Below are positions 21,278 through 33,628 of a DNA stretch of 64,000 bases, piece by piece (positions within the stretch are counted from its first letter, which is position 1; each line of letters opens with the position of its first letter). The position numbers were made by a program, and so were the translations under genes. The notes under the pieces are model-generated. The model made no database searches, was not told the DNA's origin, and saw only the letters and a program-made list of their open reading frames with translations. This DNA comes from Crossaster papposus (Eukaryota > Echinodermata > Asteroidea > Velatida > Solasteridae): contig JBAIAA010000077.1 in assembly GCA_037893245.1 (NCBI GenBank), forward strand, positions 704,083 through 768,082, written 5' to 3'.

Positions 21278-24200
21278 TGTGTGGTACGTTGAATATACAT
21301 GTACAGGTTGTCCCAAAATATGCAACAGTTGTAACTGTAGTTGCAGATACTTTTTTTCACATGTGATGAGAAATCAAATCTACAACAAATGCAAGCAGCA
21401 GAAAACAGAGTGACTTTTACAAAAAAAACATGCACATTAGGTATAATGCATGCACTTTTAATGATCATCAGTAAAGCAGTACAGGCATAAATATTAACAA
21501 AATAACATTTCCTTAATAATTGGTTGCCTGCTTATAAAGAATATTTGGAAAACATTTTTATTGTGCATGTTGCGTAAAATCTATTCGCGCAGTGCGACCG
21601 CTAACGACATGATTATTCCAGCTCCCAAACTCATGTCATCTTTACAAACCTACGAAAATGGGGCACGACCTTTTCATGCAAATTCGACCATGAATGTATT
21701 TGTTGATGCATGGGGGCTTCACACAGTCAACTACCCATTTAGTAGTGGTACGGGCCTGCGTTGCATAGGAATTTCCTGCGTGGGCATATTATGTGTTGTG
21801 CGTATTTAAACAATCACTGTTTTGCGATCACCAATTGGCTCCCTAGAAAAGCCTGCGAAGAAAAAGTTAAACCCACCGAGGCAGGTTTGGAAAGACAACT
21901 GTAAGAGTAGGGGAGCTGGTCTATAATTGTGTCATTTGCAAGCGTACTGCGTGAAAAGACTATACGCGATGTGCACAATATTGATTACTGTCGTCTTTGG
22001 CAAAGACTAGTTAACATGATGAATTGGGAGTTACAGCATGAGTGTATTAAACTTATGTCATATATGTTGCGTATTTTGACGATAGCTGTTATCACTACTA
22101 ATTAGTCAATTAAACTGCCCGTCTGCCTTGCACAAAGTGTACATGTAGGTAACATCTACCCTTTACTGCAACAACCCCATTGATTTGTATATCATAGTAA
22201 AGGTGAACTTCTGGGCATCACAACTTGCAGAAAAAAAGCATTGAACAGACATAACATACTTTGGAATTAAATTTCACAAGCACAAAGAAAAATCTAATGT
22301 CATTCTGCACCAACCAAAAATGATGCTCTCTTGATAACTTCACTAGTACAAAGTATCTTTTTAAAAGATATTTTCATTCACCTAAATTTAAATATATATA
22401 TAAATATATCTTCTTTTTTGTTTATAAAGAAGCTGCAAAATATTGTTAAAGTTTATTTCCATCATGTTACTCTTCAGAGAGTTAACCTTATAAGCAGCGA
22501 ACCTGACCAAGTTCCATTCTACATCTCAAATCATTGAGAAGTTTGGGCGTGTTTTTTTTAGGCTGTGTCAGATTTTCTTGGCTATGGCTTGAAATTACAC
22601 ATAAACATTGTAGTGGCTGCAGCTACTTGACAAATACTTGTGTGCAATTTTAAGCCGTAGTCAAGAAATTTGGAGACGACCTTACTTTCATCTTAAACAG
22701 TCCTCGTTACTTTTGACTTAAATTTTTTAAATATTCAAAAAACTAATTGTCACCCCTTTGTAGAGCTACCTTTCATGAAACCTTGCATAAATTCACATTT
22801 TATAACTGGATCTCTGATAAAATATCTCAGCTTGGGACACGAAGCATAATATAACCATACAAATGCAAGGCTGCAACCAAAGTAGTGTTTGAGTATTTAT
22901 TGCAGGGGCAGCATACCTTTTGCAACTACATGTATCAAAAAAGTAACCAACCAAGTTATTGTTCAAAAGCTTACTTGACGTAAAGATATTTATGACCTCA
23001 AACTCCTTCTGGCATGCTGTCATTTTAAAGAAAATAATAAATATCTTCTAGCCCACACTTTCAAATGGCCTTTATGATGGGCAATTTATTCCTAACCCTC
23101 CAAAATCAATACGATTTTTCACACACACTAGGGAGTTAGGGCTTTAAAGAAATAAAAGTTAATGCAAAATCTTAGAATTAGGCCATCGGCCTTGTGGGGT
23201 TGGTCGGTATCAAATGAGGGGAATAATGTTCATGGTGATTTTTGACAAGGTATGCACCCCTGTAGTTGGGAAAATATGTGATAACATCTAAACAGCTGCC
23301 ACCGCTGCGATGCTATTAGTATCCTTTATTTTTAAAATGGCTGCCAACATGCTTGTTACTGCATAACTAATCCGGTAACAAGCATATTGGCGGCCATTTT
23401 AAAAACTACCACCGCTCTCGCTGCAATGCTATCACACATTCCAACTCTAGGTGTGCATACATCGCTATCAGCATAACACCTCTCGATCATTTGATTTGGC
23501 CTAAATATCGTTTTCCTAGAATAAACAGCATTAATACAGAACTACAACTTTGTCAGGTTAGTTGTCAATTACCATTCTTAAAAATTTAGAATTTTTTTTT
23601 GCTTCAAACAATAAAAATGTACAACTTGCAAATGATATTATAATTTTTCCTGTGTAGCAATTTGGAGCAGTTTATTCGCCGCTTTGAAGTACGTCAGACA
23701 AAAAATAGGAATACGCTGCATTTATTTGAAACAGGTAAATTATAGTACATACAAAAGAGTTAACCGACTCCAAATGCGTATTCGAATTATATCTGCCATA
23801 CTTAAAAAAAGGGACATTACAAAAATCAACAACCCCCGAGAGAAATCCAAAACAAAAAACGTGAATACAGACTTAAAAGAATACAATGGCAGTATGTGAT
23901 TCCAATATGTGCTACCTTTAGGCAAACAATGCAAGATATTTCTTTCAGTTTGCAATGATGCTAACAGTAACAGGTGAAAATAATGTATCCACAGAGCTTA
24001 TTGTTGCTGCTTACCGGTCGGTCGTGTTATTTAGCGTCTACAAAATATCAAACGAGCGTCAAAAACCTGAAAAGCATAAAAAAGCGTCAAATAGCTCAAA
24101 ATGCACATTTTAAGCTTAACAAAGGCTATACATGTACATGTACATGTATGCACAGGGTACTTGTCTCATATTATGTAATACATTGGAGTGGGGGTTCTTG

Positions 24201-24560
24201 TTAACAATTCAACATAAAAAAAACCAGAATTTTGTGGCGACAAAATTATAGCGAGTGGACGCTGCCATCTTTGTTTTCTCATTTGCGCGATTGTACCATG
24301 TCCAAGAAAAAAATGGCCACCAGGAAAAAGCACTGTCGGATGTACTACTTTTTATGATACTTTTAAAATACTCATAGAAGCCCAATGAATATTCTGAACA
24401 AAATGTAGCTTAATAGTGCTTTTACAAGTTGTTTTTTTTACGCTTAATAGCACAACCCCCGTTTACAGACAAGCCCTCATAACATTGAGGTCAACATAAT
24501 CCACTGTTGGACTGGTTCCGGCCCTGTCTAACAGATAAAGAAATCAAATAAGATAAGAGG
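21278..24560. other. AT-rich stretch without a recognised gene
   Basis: Only short frames are present and none has a domain. A small palindrome lies at 23329-23406 and an ACATGTAC run at about 24130. No splice-supported exon was found. Confidence 0.5.
23329..23406. repeat. Short palindrome with a duplicated flank
   Basis: TTTTAAAATGGCTGCCAACA and its near inverse (TATTGGCGGCCATTTTAAAA) are separated by about 30 bp, with inner matches ATGCTTGTTAC/GTAACAAGCAT. Outside the arms, CCACCGCTGCGATGCTAT and CCACCGCTCTCGCTGCAATG occur on both sides as an imperfect direct repeat. Confidence 0.7.
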
Positions 24561-24568
24561 GCCTAATA

Positions 24569-24595
24569 TTTCGATCTTAACAAGATCTACTTCAG
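24569..24595 (-). ncRNA. Second hammerhead-like motif (candidate)
   Basis: On the - strand, CTGAAGTA is followed by a perfect hairpin (GATCTT, loop GTT, AAGATC) and GAAAT. The arrangement mimics CTGANGA-stem II-GAAA, with one extra or altered base before the stem. The element it belongs to was not identified. Confidence 0.25.
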
Positions 24596-24599
24596 AGAC

Positions 24600-26848
24600 A
24601 GTGTACAAGAAACAAACATAAATAGGGCAACATACCGATAAAGAACTAGCTACTATTAACTCTTCTTACCAGACTGCTCTGCAGCGCCCTCTTTTGTTGA
24701 CAATTAAAGCTGACAATTACAAAGCAAAAGCTGTAATTATTGTAAGCTTACGAACAATACATAAAATAATATTTTATAAATACAACTTTATGAGATGTAG
24801 GTAAAGTGGGTTTATTATTATTATTTATTTGAATTAATAAAAATAATGTAACAAGCAAAGCTATAGAATAGATCACCAAATTGTAAATTTTACTTTTCTT
24901 ATAAAAAAAGCTGCAGCTTGGGGAGGGAGAGAAAAGAAAAACCCTTGTCTACAAGAAAGTGTGGAAATACATGTAGTAGATATGGCTTCATATAATTAAA
25001 CAGCATTATTACAGATGGCAAGATTTACAATTCAAGAAAAGTGCAGCACTGTTCGTGTTTATGAATTATGAACCTTTTCATAAAACAAAACTTTTTCAAA
25101 AAAGCAAGTAAATACAACCAATTTCTTTCCAAAAGGTGTTCGTTTTCCAACTTGACTAAAAAATAACTGCCCTCGTAGCAAAATAGGCACGTACTTTATA
25201 ATTGATTATCAGTATGTTGTAAAACTAAACAGTCAGGTGAACTGATTAATTTCTTTTGACATGGCAAAACACGTGACTGACTTCAGCTCAATATCATTGG
25301 TAAACAAAGCTGCTACACAAGCAAGATGTGTTTGGCATTATTGAATTATTATGCAGATTGTACAATGCATTTTAATTTTTCAATTTGAATTTGTAAGAAT
25401 TAGAATGTATTAGTACATGTACATGATTGTGTCTCTTTCGCAAACAATCCCAGTGCTACTATATTATTCTGTCATTCAAAAAATGAATTACCAGCAATTG
25501 TCAAATAAATGACATTATCAACCCTTGCAAAAAAAACCAGTTAAAAAAACCCCAAAATTTAGCAAAATACTTCTATATTTTTACAATCTATTTTTATTTA
25601 CATTTGTTGATCTCAATTAAATCTAACCCTCCCCCCCCCCAAAAAAAAAAAACCACCCAAAAACAGGCAGTTTTTGTGACCTTTTTATTTTGCTGGCATA
25701 TTATTAAAATTTAATAAATTCGGCATGCACTTTATACAATATAAACACTTTCATAGCTAAGATAAACTTTTACATCAAAATGGCATTGGCTTTTAGTGTG
25801 GCCCGCACTGTTATTGATCAATGAGCATCTATATACACTTTCATAAATCTGTGCACAGCTACAGGTGCAGTAAACAAAAACGACCATTTAAACTGTGTTT
25901 GAATACTTCTCAGGATTTAACATCTGTGTTAGTACATTGTACACCTGTCTTTCTACAAGGATTGATTCTCAGTTCCACCCCCAAAAAAATTTAGATTTCA
26001 GAAAGGGAAGTGAATGCACGAAGCGACCATGGGATATTAATTTCATTAAAAAGTCCCCCCCTTCTGGAATATTTGAATAATTTTCTCATGCTTTACTGAC
26101 AACTGAGGGTGCTGTCTCCGTGATGCCGCCGTGATGCCATTTTCAGGAAGACACCATTCAGGGGTTTTCTGTTCATATTAGAAAGGTTTAGCAGAACGTG
26201 TTGAACGTCAACGCCAGCGCGCAAGACATTTTGGTGCGTTTGGGATGGGCTGGTCAAACTAAAATTACGTGTTGACGTTCGCGGGAAACGTGCTTCTAAA
26301 ACCTCTACTGTGAACCCAAACATTTGCTCACTAAAAACATTAGTGAGAACAGTTTGCTCATTGACTCACTGTTTTGTATTTGAAACAACAAATATTTTTT
26401 GCATTCTGGCCCTGACTTTCAATATATTTGTTAATGTGGCTGAAATAAATAAAGATATATTTATTCACAAATGTTAAATTATTCATCAGAGAAGAGTGGT
26501 ATAAATTTGTAATTAACTTTAGGTCATTGCTTCCATTTCTATCCGCAGTTCCGAAATGAGGATTTTACCGCACTTTCAATTTAATATGGCTGACTTGTGA
26601 ATAAAGGCAATAAGTAGGCTTTCGTTGGATAATCAGTAAAAACAAATACACATCGAGAATGTCAGACTCCGGTCAAGTGAGATAGCATTATTTACGGCTC
26701 TCCTTTCAAACCAGTTGCATGAGCACTGGAAACGGCGTTCCACAGTCGCACCGAACCACACAGCACCTCAGGTCAACCAAAATAGACTTTGATCGCAGCC
26801 AGATGAACTTTTCATTTGCTTAATTAGGTTTAGTAGTCTGAAGATAGA
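24600..26848. other. AT-rich stretch without a recognised gene
   Basis: No domain-bearing frame was found. A lone fragment, GGCGTTCCACAGTCGCACCG (about 26733), matches the arm of the foldback at 8599-8790. AATAAA on the - strand at 26460-26465 could serve the Smad2/3 transcript. Confidence 0.45.
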
Positions 26849-27238
26849 GGGTGTCTGGAGGTAGGGGTGTCTGGAGGTACATGTAGGGGTGTCGGAAGGC
26901 AGGGGTGTCGGAAGGCAGGGGGTGTCTGAAGGCAGGGGGTGTCTGAAGGCAGGGGGTGTCTGAAGGCAGGGGTGTCTGAAGGCAGGGGTGTCTGAAGGCA
27001 GGGGGTGTCTGAAGGCAGGGGGTGTCTGAAGGCAGGGGGTGTCTGAAGGCAGGGGGTGTCGGAAGGCAGGGGGTGTCGGAAGGCAGGGGGTGTCGGAAGG
27101 CAGGGGGTGTCGGAAGGCAGGGGTGTCAGAAGGCAGGGATGTCTGAAGGCAGGGTTTTTTGGAGGCAGGGGTGTCTGAAGGTAGGGGTTTCTGAAGGTAG
27201 AGGTATCTGAAAGCAGGGGTGTCAGAAGGCAGGGGTGT
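26849..27238. repeat. 16-17-bp minisatellite, about 23 units
   Basis: The unit GGTGTCTGAAGGCAGGG is repeated in direct array, with GGTGTCGGAAGGCAGGG as the main variant and more diverged units at both edges. It lies about 230 bp beyond the Smad2/3 stop codon on that gene's strand, so it probably falls in its 3' UTR or just after it. Confidence 0.92.
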
Positions 27239-27239
27239 T

Positions 27240-27390
27240 ATTTCAAAGGACAAATCTGCATTGGCCCAATAGCCAAATATCTTTCTTATGACATGCGTGA
27301 ACTTTGACTGTGTGCCACATTCCATGCTTTTAACATTTGATTGAACTTGTTTCCCACCAATTTGTCCGACTATAGCATCTGACTCTAGTG
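27240..27390 (-). repeat. Dispersed repeat family R1, copy 3
   Basis: Reverse-strand reading gives CTATAGTCGGACAAATTGGT, then ATCAAATGTTAAAAGCATGG and GATTTGTCCTTTGAAAT, in the same order as in copies 1 and 2. It sits between the minisatellite and the Smad2/3 stop. Confidence 0.5.
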
Positions 27391-27465
27391 AGACCTTTAC
27401 ACACATTATCCTGCGAAGTATTCATACACCTGATAGTTTTCTTACTAGCGACAGTACCAATGTTT

Positions 27466-27801
<336 letters not shown>

Positions 27802-28470
27802 TCACAGATCATTAAATGTAAGTGCAGGTGCCCTTTTTTTGTCATCTGCCACACTGTTCTGCTTTTGATAGAAAGGGACCATATTTTGTCCCCCGCAATA
27901 TAAACTTATTTTACCTAATTAGGTCTGGCATGTCGACAATTCGAGTAAGCTGTGTTTTCTGTTTTTTTAGACGTACACGTACACACTGTGTAAAAGTAAC
28001 ACACACGGGATGTCAACTGTAATTAGCCAAAGATACATCCTTCGCCAGCAATAGGCAAAACATTTCCTTTTTTTTCTGAATTCTGACATCTCACAATTTT
28101 GATTTGATTTGCATATACATATGCACCTGTTACTAAACATCAGTTTGATGGTTTTTTTTTCCCACTTAGGGAAAAAAACTAGAAAGAATTAGGTGTTTTT
28201 GACTGTTATGACATGTTTATGTGACGCCACCATATAAGACAAGTTTCTTGTGACAAATTTCTTCCATGACCATCTGTGGGTGGTGGTCTACAGTGTAGGT
28301 CTGTGCCAAGTCTCAAGATCAGATTTACCAAAGTGCCAAAGTGTATTGGTTAAACAAAACATGTACAAATCAAATGGGAAGAAATTACACCTACATGTAC
28401 ATGTACTGTACAGTATGTAGCTACCGTACATGTATAAATAAACAAATTCATAAAAAAATCAATTGATGAT

Positions 28471-28975
28471 GTTACAATGACGTCACTTTAGATTTTGCAT
28501 ACTAGTGACAGTATCTATACCTACCCACCAAGTTTCGTGTAAATACCTGTGACCCAATAAACCTATTACAAAAAACATTTTGAATTTAGCATGTTTTGTT
28601 GATGAGATATCTTTGAAATATTTTTATATAAAAATCACATGTCAACATAATGATGTCACATTCCGAAATACCTACATACCAAGTTTGAACCCAATCAGAC
28701 TTGTACCGGTACATGTACCGCCACTTCAAGAGATAGAGGGTTTTAAAAACTGGACCTTTAATGTTACGTCACATGACTTTCAATGACGTCATCATAACGA
28801 CACCTCAATTTATATGTACATGTACATGTAACCAAATTTACCAAAACCCGGAATACTTGCATACCAAGTTTAAACCCAATCGGACTTGTACTTCCAGAGA
28901 TACATGTAGAGGGTTTTAAAAACTGCACTTTTATTGTGACGTCACATGACTTCTCATGACATCACGTACCACATT
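28471..28975. repeat. Diverged tandem repeat with CRE-like sites
   Basis: Two to three units of about 160 bp share CATACCAAGTTTGAACCCAA, GACTTGTAC, GAGGGTTTTAAAAACTG and a terminal TGACGTCA-type palindrome. Exact TGACGTCA occurs at 28478-28485, 28784-28791 and 28937-28944, and ACGTCACATGAC occurs beside two of them. The array lies in the last Smad2/3 intron. TGACGTCA is the CREB/ATF site, but function here is inference. Confidence 0.65.
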
Positions 28976-29756
28976 TGCTTTTTCGGCTGATTTGCTGAAA
29001 CAGCAAAACATTCTACTAATACATGTAGTACCACCTGCTGGGTTTAATACTGGGTATTAAGGTTAAACCTTGCAACAAAAGCCATGGCAAATGTTGTAGA
29101 CTGTAAACAAGACTCATGATCAAGCGATATAAATAGATACACAAACATGTACCTGGTACTTTGTAGGATAGATTCATTGCACTGTAGCCATTGTCAGGGC
29201 GTTATTGATGGTGTCTGTATGTGATGGCATCTATGCACTATGCACCCTACAAAGCACCAACAGTTACACGCAACTCCTGCAGCTACGTGCAATATCCAAA
29301 TCAGCTAGAGAAGAATGGACACCTCGGGGCAATAGATCACATCAGCATATAATGACTATTTTGTGTGCATCGTTATGTTGTTTTACAACATAGCTATTTC
29401 TAAGTCTGTTTTCTCAGTTGTGTAATTTGAACTCCAAGGAAGTACATTTAATTATTATGCAAACATGTCGTACATGTATCTCTAGAATTGTGGGGGGAGG
29501 GGGCTATAGAGCTCTATCATATACCTTTTATGATACATGTACATGTATATATTCTTTTTTGTGACATAAATGTAATACCTTTTTTTGTGGGCGGGTCACA
29601 TTTATAAAGATGGTTTGAACCAAGAAGCAGTATCCAACCTCTCTTTTATTTACTGAAGGATAACAGTTCAAACATCTAACGGTGCAGACAAATTTTAGGA
29701 TTTTACCCATCATGATCATTGCCCTACACTATCGACTACTGTAGCCTGAAAATCAT

Positions 29757-29996
29757 CTGGGCCCAATTTCATGGCTCAGCTAACCACACAATTCCGTGCT
29801 TACCATCATCATTTTGCGCTTACAAGTAACAACACTGGTAGAAAAATTCTGCAATAACCACGCAAGCACCAAATCCCGATGAAAGCACATAAACCAACAT
29901 TCCTCGCTAACCTGTGAAATGTTAACCAAATGCATGGAACTGTCTGTTACAGTAAGCAGGGATTTGTAATTTGAAAGCCGTAAAATTGGACCCTGT
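29757..29996. mobile_element. Possible MITE, GGGCCCAATTT type
   Basis: The left end CTGGGCCCAATTTCATGGCT is matched inverted at the right end by GCCGTAAAATTGGACCCTG, with about 14 of 17 positions agreeing. The ends resemble those of the element at 53898-54152 (GGGGCCAATTTCATAG). No target duplication is visible. Confidence 0.45.
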
Positions 29997-31907
29997 TGTT
30001 CGATAGAGCACTCTCCAAACCAACGTCTGAGATTCAAATTTTATGTGACCCCATGCACCAGCCAATCGTAGTCAACTTTATAAATTAGACATCATTTTAA
30101 TCGGTAATGTGGATTATAAGCATTTTGATTGGTCAGTTTGGCTGCCATGTTAAATAGCGATACATGTTACCGATGACCCAGCAGAAGGCACCCACTGAAT
30201 GAACAGAAGCACAACGTCAAGACGCAATATTGTTTTGCATATTGCCAAATTTGCTCTTACTGTATATCACAGACCCTTGATATTCAATAGAGTATACCCA
30301 GTCAACTACACAAATAAATATTTTACAGCCTTGTAACGAAACAAGTGATCTTCGGATCACGAGTGTTGGCTGTACCGGTAGGTTTCGTGTTCTGAAAGTC
30401 AAATTTGGGTAATTGCCCCCAAAACTTTGTCTATAGCGACACCAAAATTAGGGTCTACATGTGTGTATGTATGTACAGTAACTCTTGTTATTGAATGGTT
30501 TAATAATACATACATGTACATGTCGTCTATGTATAGACCATTTACAGTACCGACAGCTGCTACAGACTGCCATTAAGGAAACGACACACAACGAGCGATA
30601 ATGAATCCCAGCGGAGCGTAGCCCGTGTCACGTACTTTTACTTCAACCTGTCAAATTACTGCATCCGAAGGAAGAGACACAGCTAATCATCTCGAGTCTG
30701 CCACCAACATCCCGAGACAAACAAAAGTGCCTGGGCAGAACTTTGTCGCTTGCTAAAGAGGAAGCATTAACCCTATTACATCCCAGGCAATCATTTGGGG
30801 TACAGTACACTGTACTACAAAATACTACTCAATTCTCAAAGGAAAGTGTAGTAATGTAGTTTACTCAAGTAGTAGGCTTAGGTGACGTTTGGGGTTAAGC
30901 CAGTTCAGTATTTCAACTGCGCATATGTGCACAATTGAACGAGATGGTCATCCATTCATACTGAGGACTTTGGACAGTGATGACAATGATTCCTAGGACC
31001 TGAGCCAAGTCCTCGGGAGAATCTTGTGTACAAACCTTATGGGAGCTGTTGGGAGAAGGCCAAGGGGAATAAACAAAGGGAATAAAAGAAGGGAAAATTA
31101 GTGAGTCCTCGGGAGTATAGATACTGGTACAATGTATGGTACATGTACATGTAGCTGTATAAGTGCACAGAGCTGTCGCACGGCAGTGACGTGTTAACTA
31201 CAAAAGAATGGTCAAGAATTTTTTGAACCAATTTCCAACAATAGTCAGCTGTATATCGTTGGAAATTACTGGTAACTGACTTTTTTCTAAGACTACCCAC
31301 AATTTAACAAATTAAAAGTTTTCCACATTTTTGGGAAACGGGTTACCATGAGTGGGTGCAGGTTAGCTAGTCTGGTTTCCTAGTCTATTTTTTCTTCAAT
31401 AATTTAGAGAGTCGTCCATACTTTTAGATATTGTAAAATTAAGTGTGAATTTATTCTAAATACGGCTGTTCCAAGGTTCAGATCTTCGTAAAAACAAAGT
31501 ATTATAAAAAACAAAATAATCAACCCCACGTAAAAGTCCTATAGCCGGCGGCTTTGTTTTAGAGGAAATACAGTACAGAATACCCTGACTAAGATAACAT
31601 TTATCAGATTACATGTAGTTGTATTTATCAGATTACATGTCTTGCCTTTGTTTAGATGTTGCTGCCTGAAACGATAAAAATGCACTGGTTTTTTTAATGG
31701 TATATACTATACCTTTAAAGGGTTCTTGTGGTGTAGGCTTCAATGAATCCATAAAGTACAAAATAACCAGGCACAGCTACCTGATCAGGATGTCAAAATT
31801 AAAGCAACGGAAAGGTGTATACGACTTAGCATTCATGCATCATTACTGTGGGAAGGGGTGACTGGGCTTTCATAGGGGGTCTTAATTGAATCTTAGTTTA
31901 TGTTTTG

Positions 31908-31980
31908 TTTGGGGTTTTTTGGGGGAGGGGAGGGGGGGGGTTATGGGGGGGGGGTTATGGGGGGGGGGTTATGGGGGGAG
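31908..31980. repeat. G-rich repeat, TTATG(G)n
   Basis: Several G runs of 6-10 are separated by TTAT (GGTTATGGGGGGGGGG). The run could form a G-quadruplex in the + strand, which is the non-template strand of the intron that contains it only if transcription is from +; Smad2/3 is transcribed from the - strand, so its RNA would be C-rich here. Confidence 0.7.
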
Positions 31981-33275
31981 AGTGAGTTTCCAGAAAAAGA
32001 AAAAAAATTGTTGAATGGTGAAATGTTTACCTTATTGTATAGGCAGCATGTGAAATGATGTTTTTTAAGTACGTACAATAAGCCAGTTTGAACGGTATTC
32101 CAACTGTGCATGTGCACAACAAGATTCCACAATTTTTACCTTTGGATAATCGTGGCAGATACATTGTAAATGCACACAAGGCTATGGGGGACGTGGTAAC
32201 TAAATCTGCTTTCTGTGTAATCGAGAAGACGATGAAAACCTTTGTTTGAACGATTTTTTGAAAAAATGTTACTTCAGAACAAGACGATCTCTGTAAATTT
32301 GCTGGTACCCGCTATGCTTTTGCACGCATACGTACTTTGTAAGTTTGTTTGGATACATTTTAGTTGAGGTAGTCAAATGTACACTACACGTAAGTGGTCC
32401 ATTTCAACTCAAGATGTAGCAATTAGAATTATATACCAAATTACGAAAGCTGGTGTCTTATATTGAAAACAAAAAAAGGGAGAGAAACTATGTTCCCCCT
32501 GACTGAAAATATTGACTAATTGGCATGGTAAGACGGGAAGTACAGAGTCTCCCCAACTCCCAAAGGGTATCCGGAAGACAAGGAACTGCTCATCAAGAAT
32601 CGACTTCCTCTCCCCCTTCCACCCTCTCTCCGGATGTCTCCCCACTCCAACGAATGGGAATCCTGCCTCAAATGTGTGCAGGGTGAAAGGATGCGGCAAA
32701 TCACCATCCAAAGACCTGACTTAATCCACGACGGGGAAAGTGGGAGGCAGAGAGAGAGACAGATTCTTACCACATCTCAAGTCTTTGTTCTGATCAGGAA
32801 AAGTGTTCTCACAGTTCTCCCTACTTTAGTACAACAAGGAGCAAAGCAAAGGTGTTTTTGCTGGAACAAAAGGGTCAGTCTAAATGGCCCTTTTACGGGC
32901 TAAAGTCGCGTTCGCATTGCACTAACTATTTTCAAAAAGTACCGTGCGTGATTGTTAACATTCCAGTGTACATGTAGTTATTTTCCGTGCGTCCCCACGG
33001 CTCACAAAAAGGCCTTTGGCCACGTAAACTTTGCAGTGGCATGTCTTCTTTGAATCTTACGAGGGCGCCCTATGACTGACCTCTGACACCGGGTGCACCG
33101 GATGTGGTTTTTTACTTTTGAGCTAAATTTACACACGTGTGCCGTGCTGTTTGCATGTTGGACCTCTAGACAAAAAGCATGTGATCAAAATACACATTTT
33201 ACATTACAGCTGCTGTCCGCACTAGACCTTTTAGCGAATCAAAACTGACCATGTACCTCTTCCGCAGTATATTTC

Positions 33276-33628
33276 TGTGCTGAGCAGGATTTCTGGTGCT
33301 GAGCAGGATTTCTGGTGCTCAGCAGGATTTCTGGTGCTCAGCAGGATTTCTGGTGCTTAGCAAGCAGGATTTCTGGTGCTTAGCAAGCAGGATTTCTGGT
33401 GCTTAGCAAGCAGAATTTCTGGTGCTTAGCAAGCAGAATTTCTGGTGCTTAGCAAGCAGAATTTCTGGTGCTTAGCAGGATTCCTGGTGCTTAGCGGAAT
33501 TCCTGGTGCTTAGCGGGATTCCTGGTGCTTAGCGGGATTCCTGGTGCTTAGCGGGATTCCTGGTGCTTAGCGGGATTCCTGGTGCTTAGCGGGATTCCTG
33601 GTGCTTAGCGGGATTCCTGGTGCTTAGC
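33276..33628. repeat. 20-24-bp minisatellite, about 17 units
   Basis: The unit GGATTTCTGGTGCTTAGCA is repeated. The left part uses TTTCTGG with AGCAAGCAGAAT, while the right part is nearly homogeneous TTCCTGGTGCTTAGCGGGA. The homogeneous right half indicates recent expansion. It lies in the last Smad2/3 intron. Confidence 0.9.

Noticed and set aside
26768-27406. 212-codon minus-strand frame with PSDTPAFRH-type repeats
   Set aside because: Translation of the 16-17-bp minisatellite; not a protein repeat under selection as far as can be seen.
32409-32903. Several overlapping frames on both strands with Ser/Pro-rich products
   Set aside because: No domain and no splice sites in phase with Smad2/3; lies within its intron.
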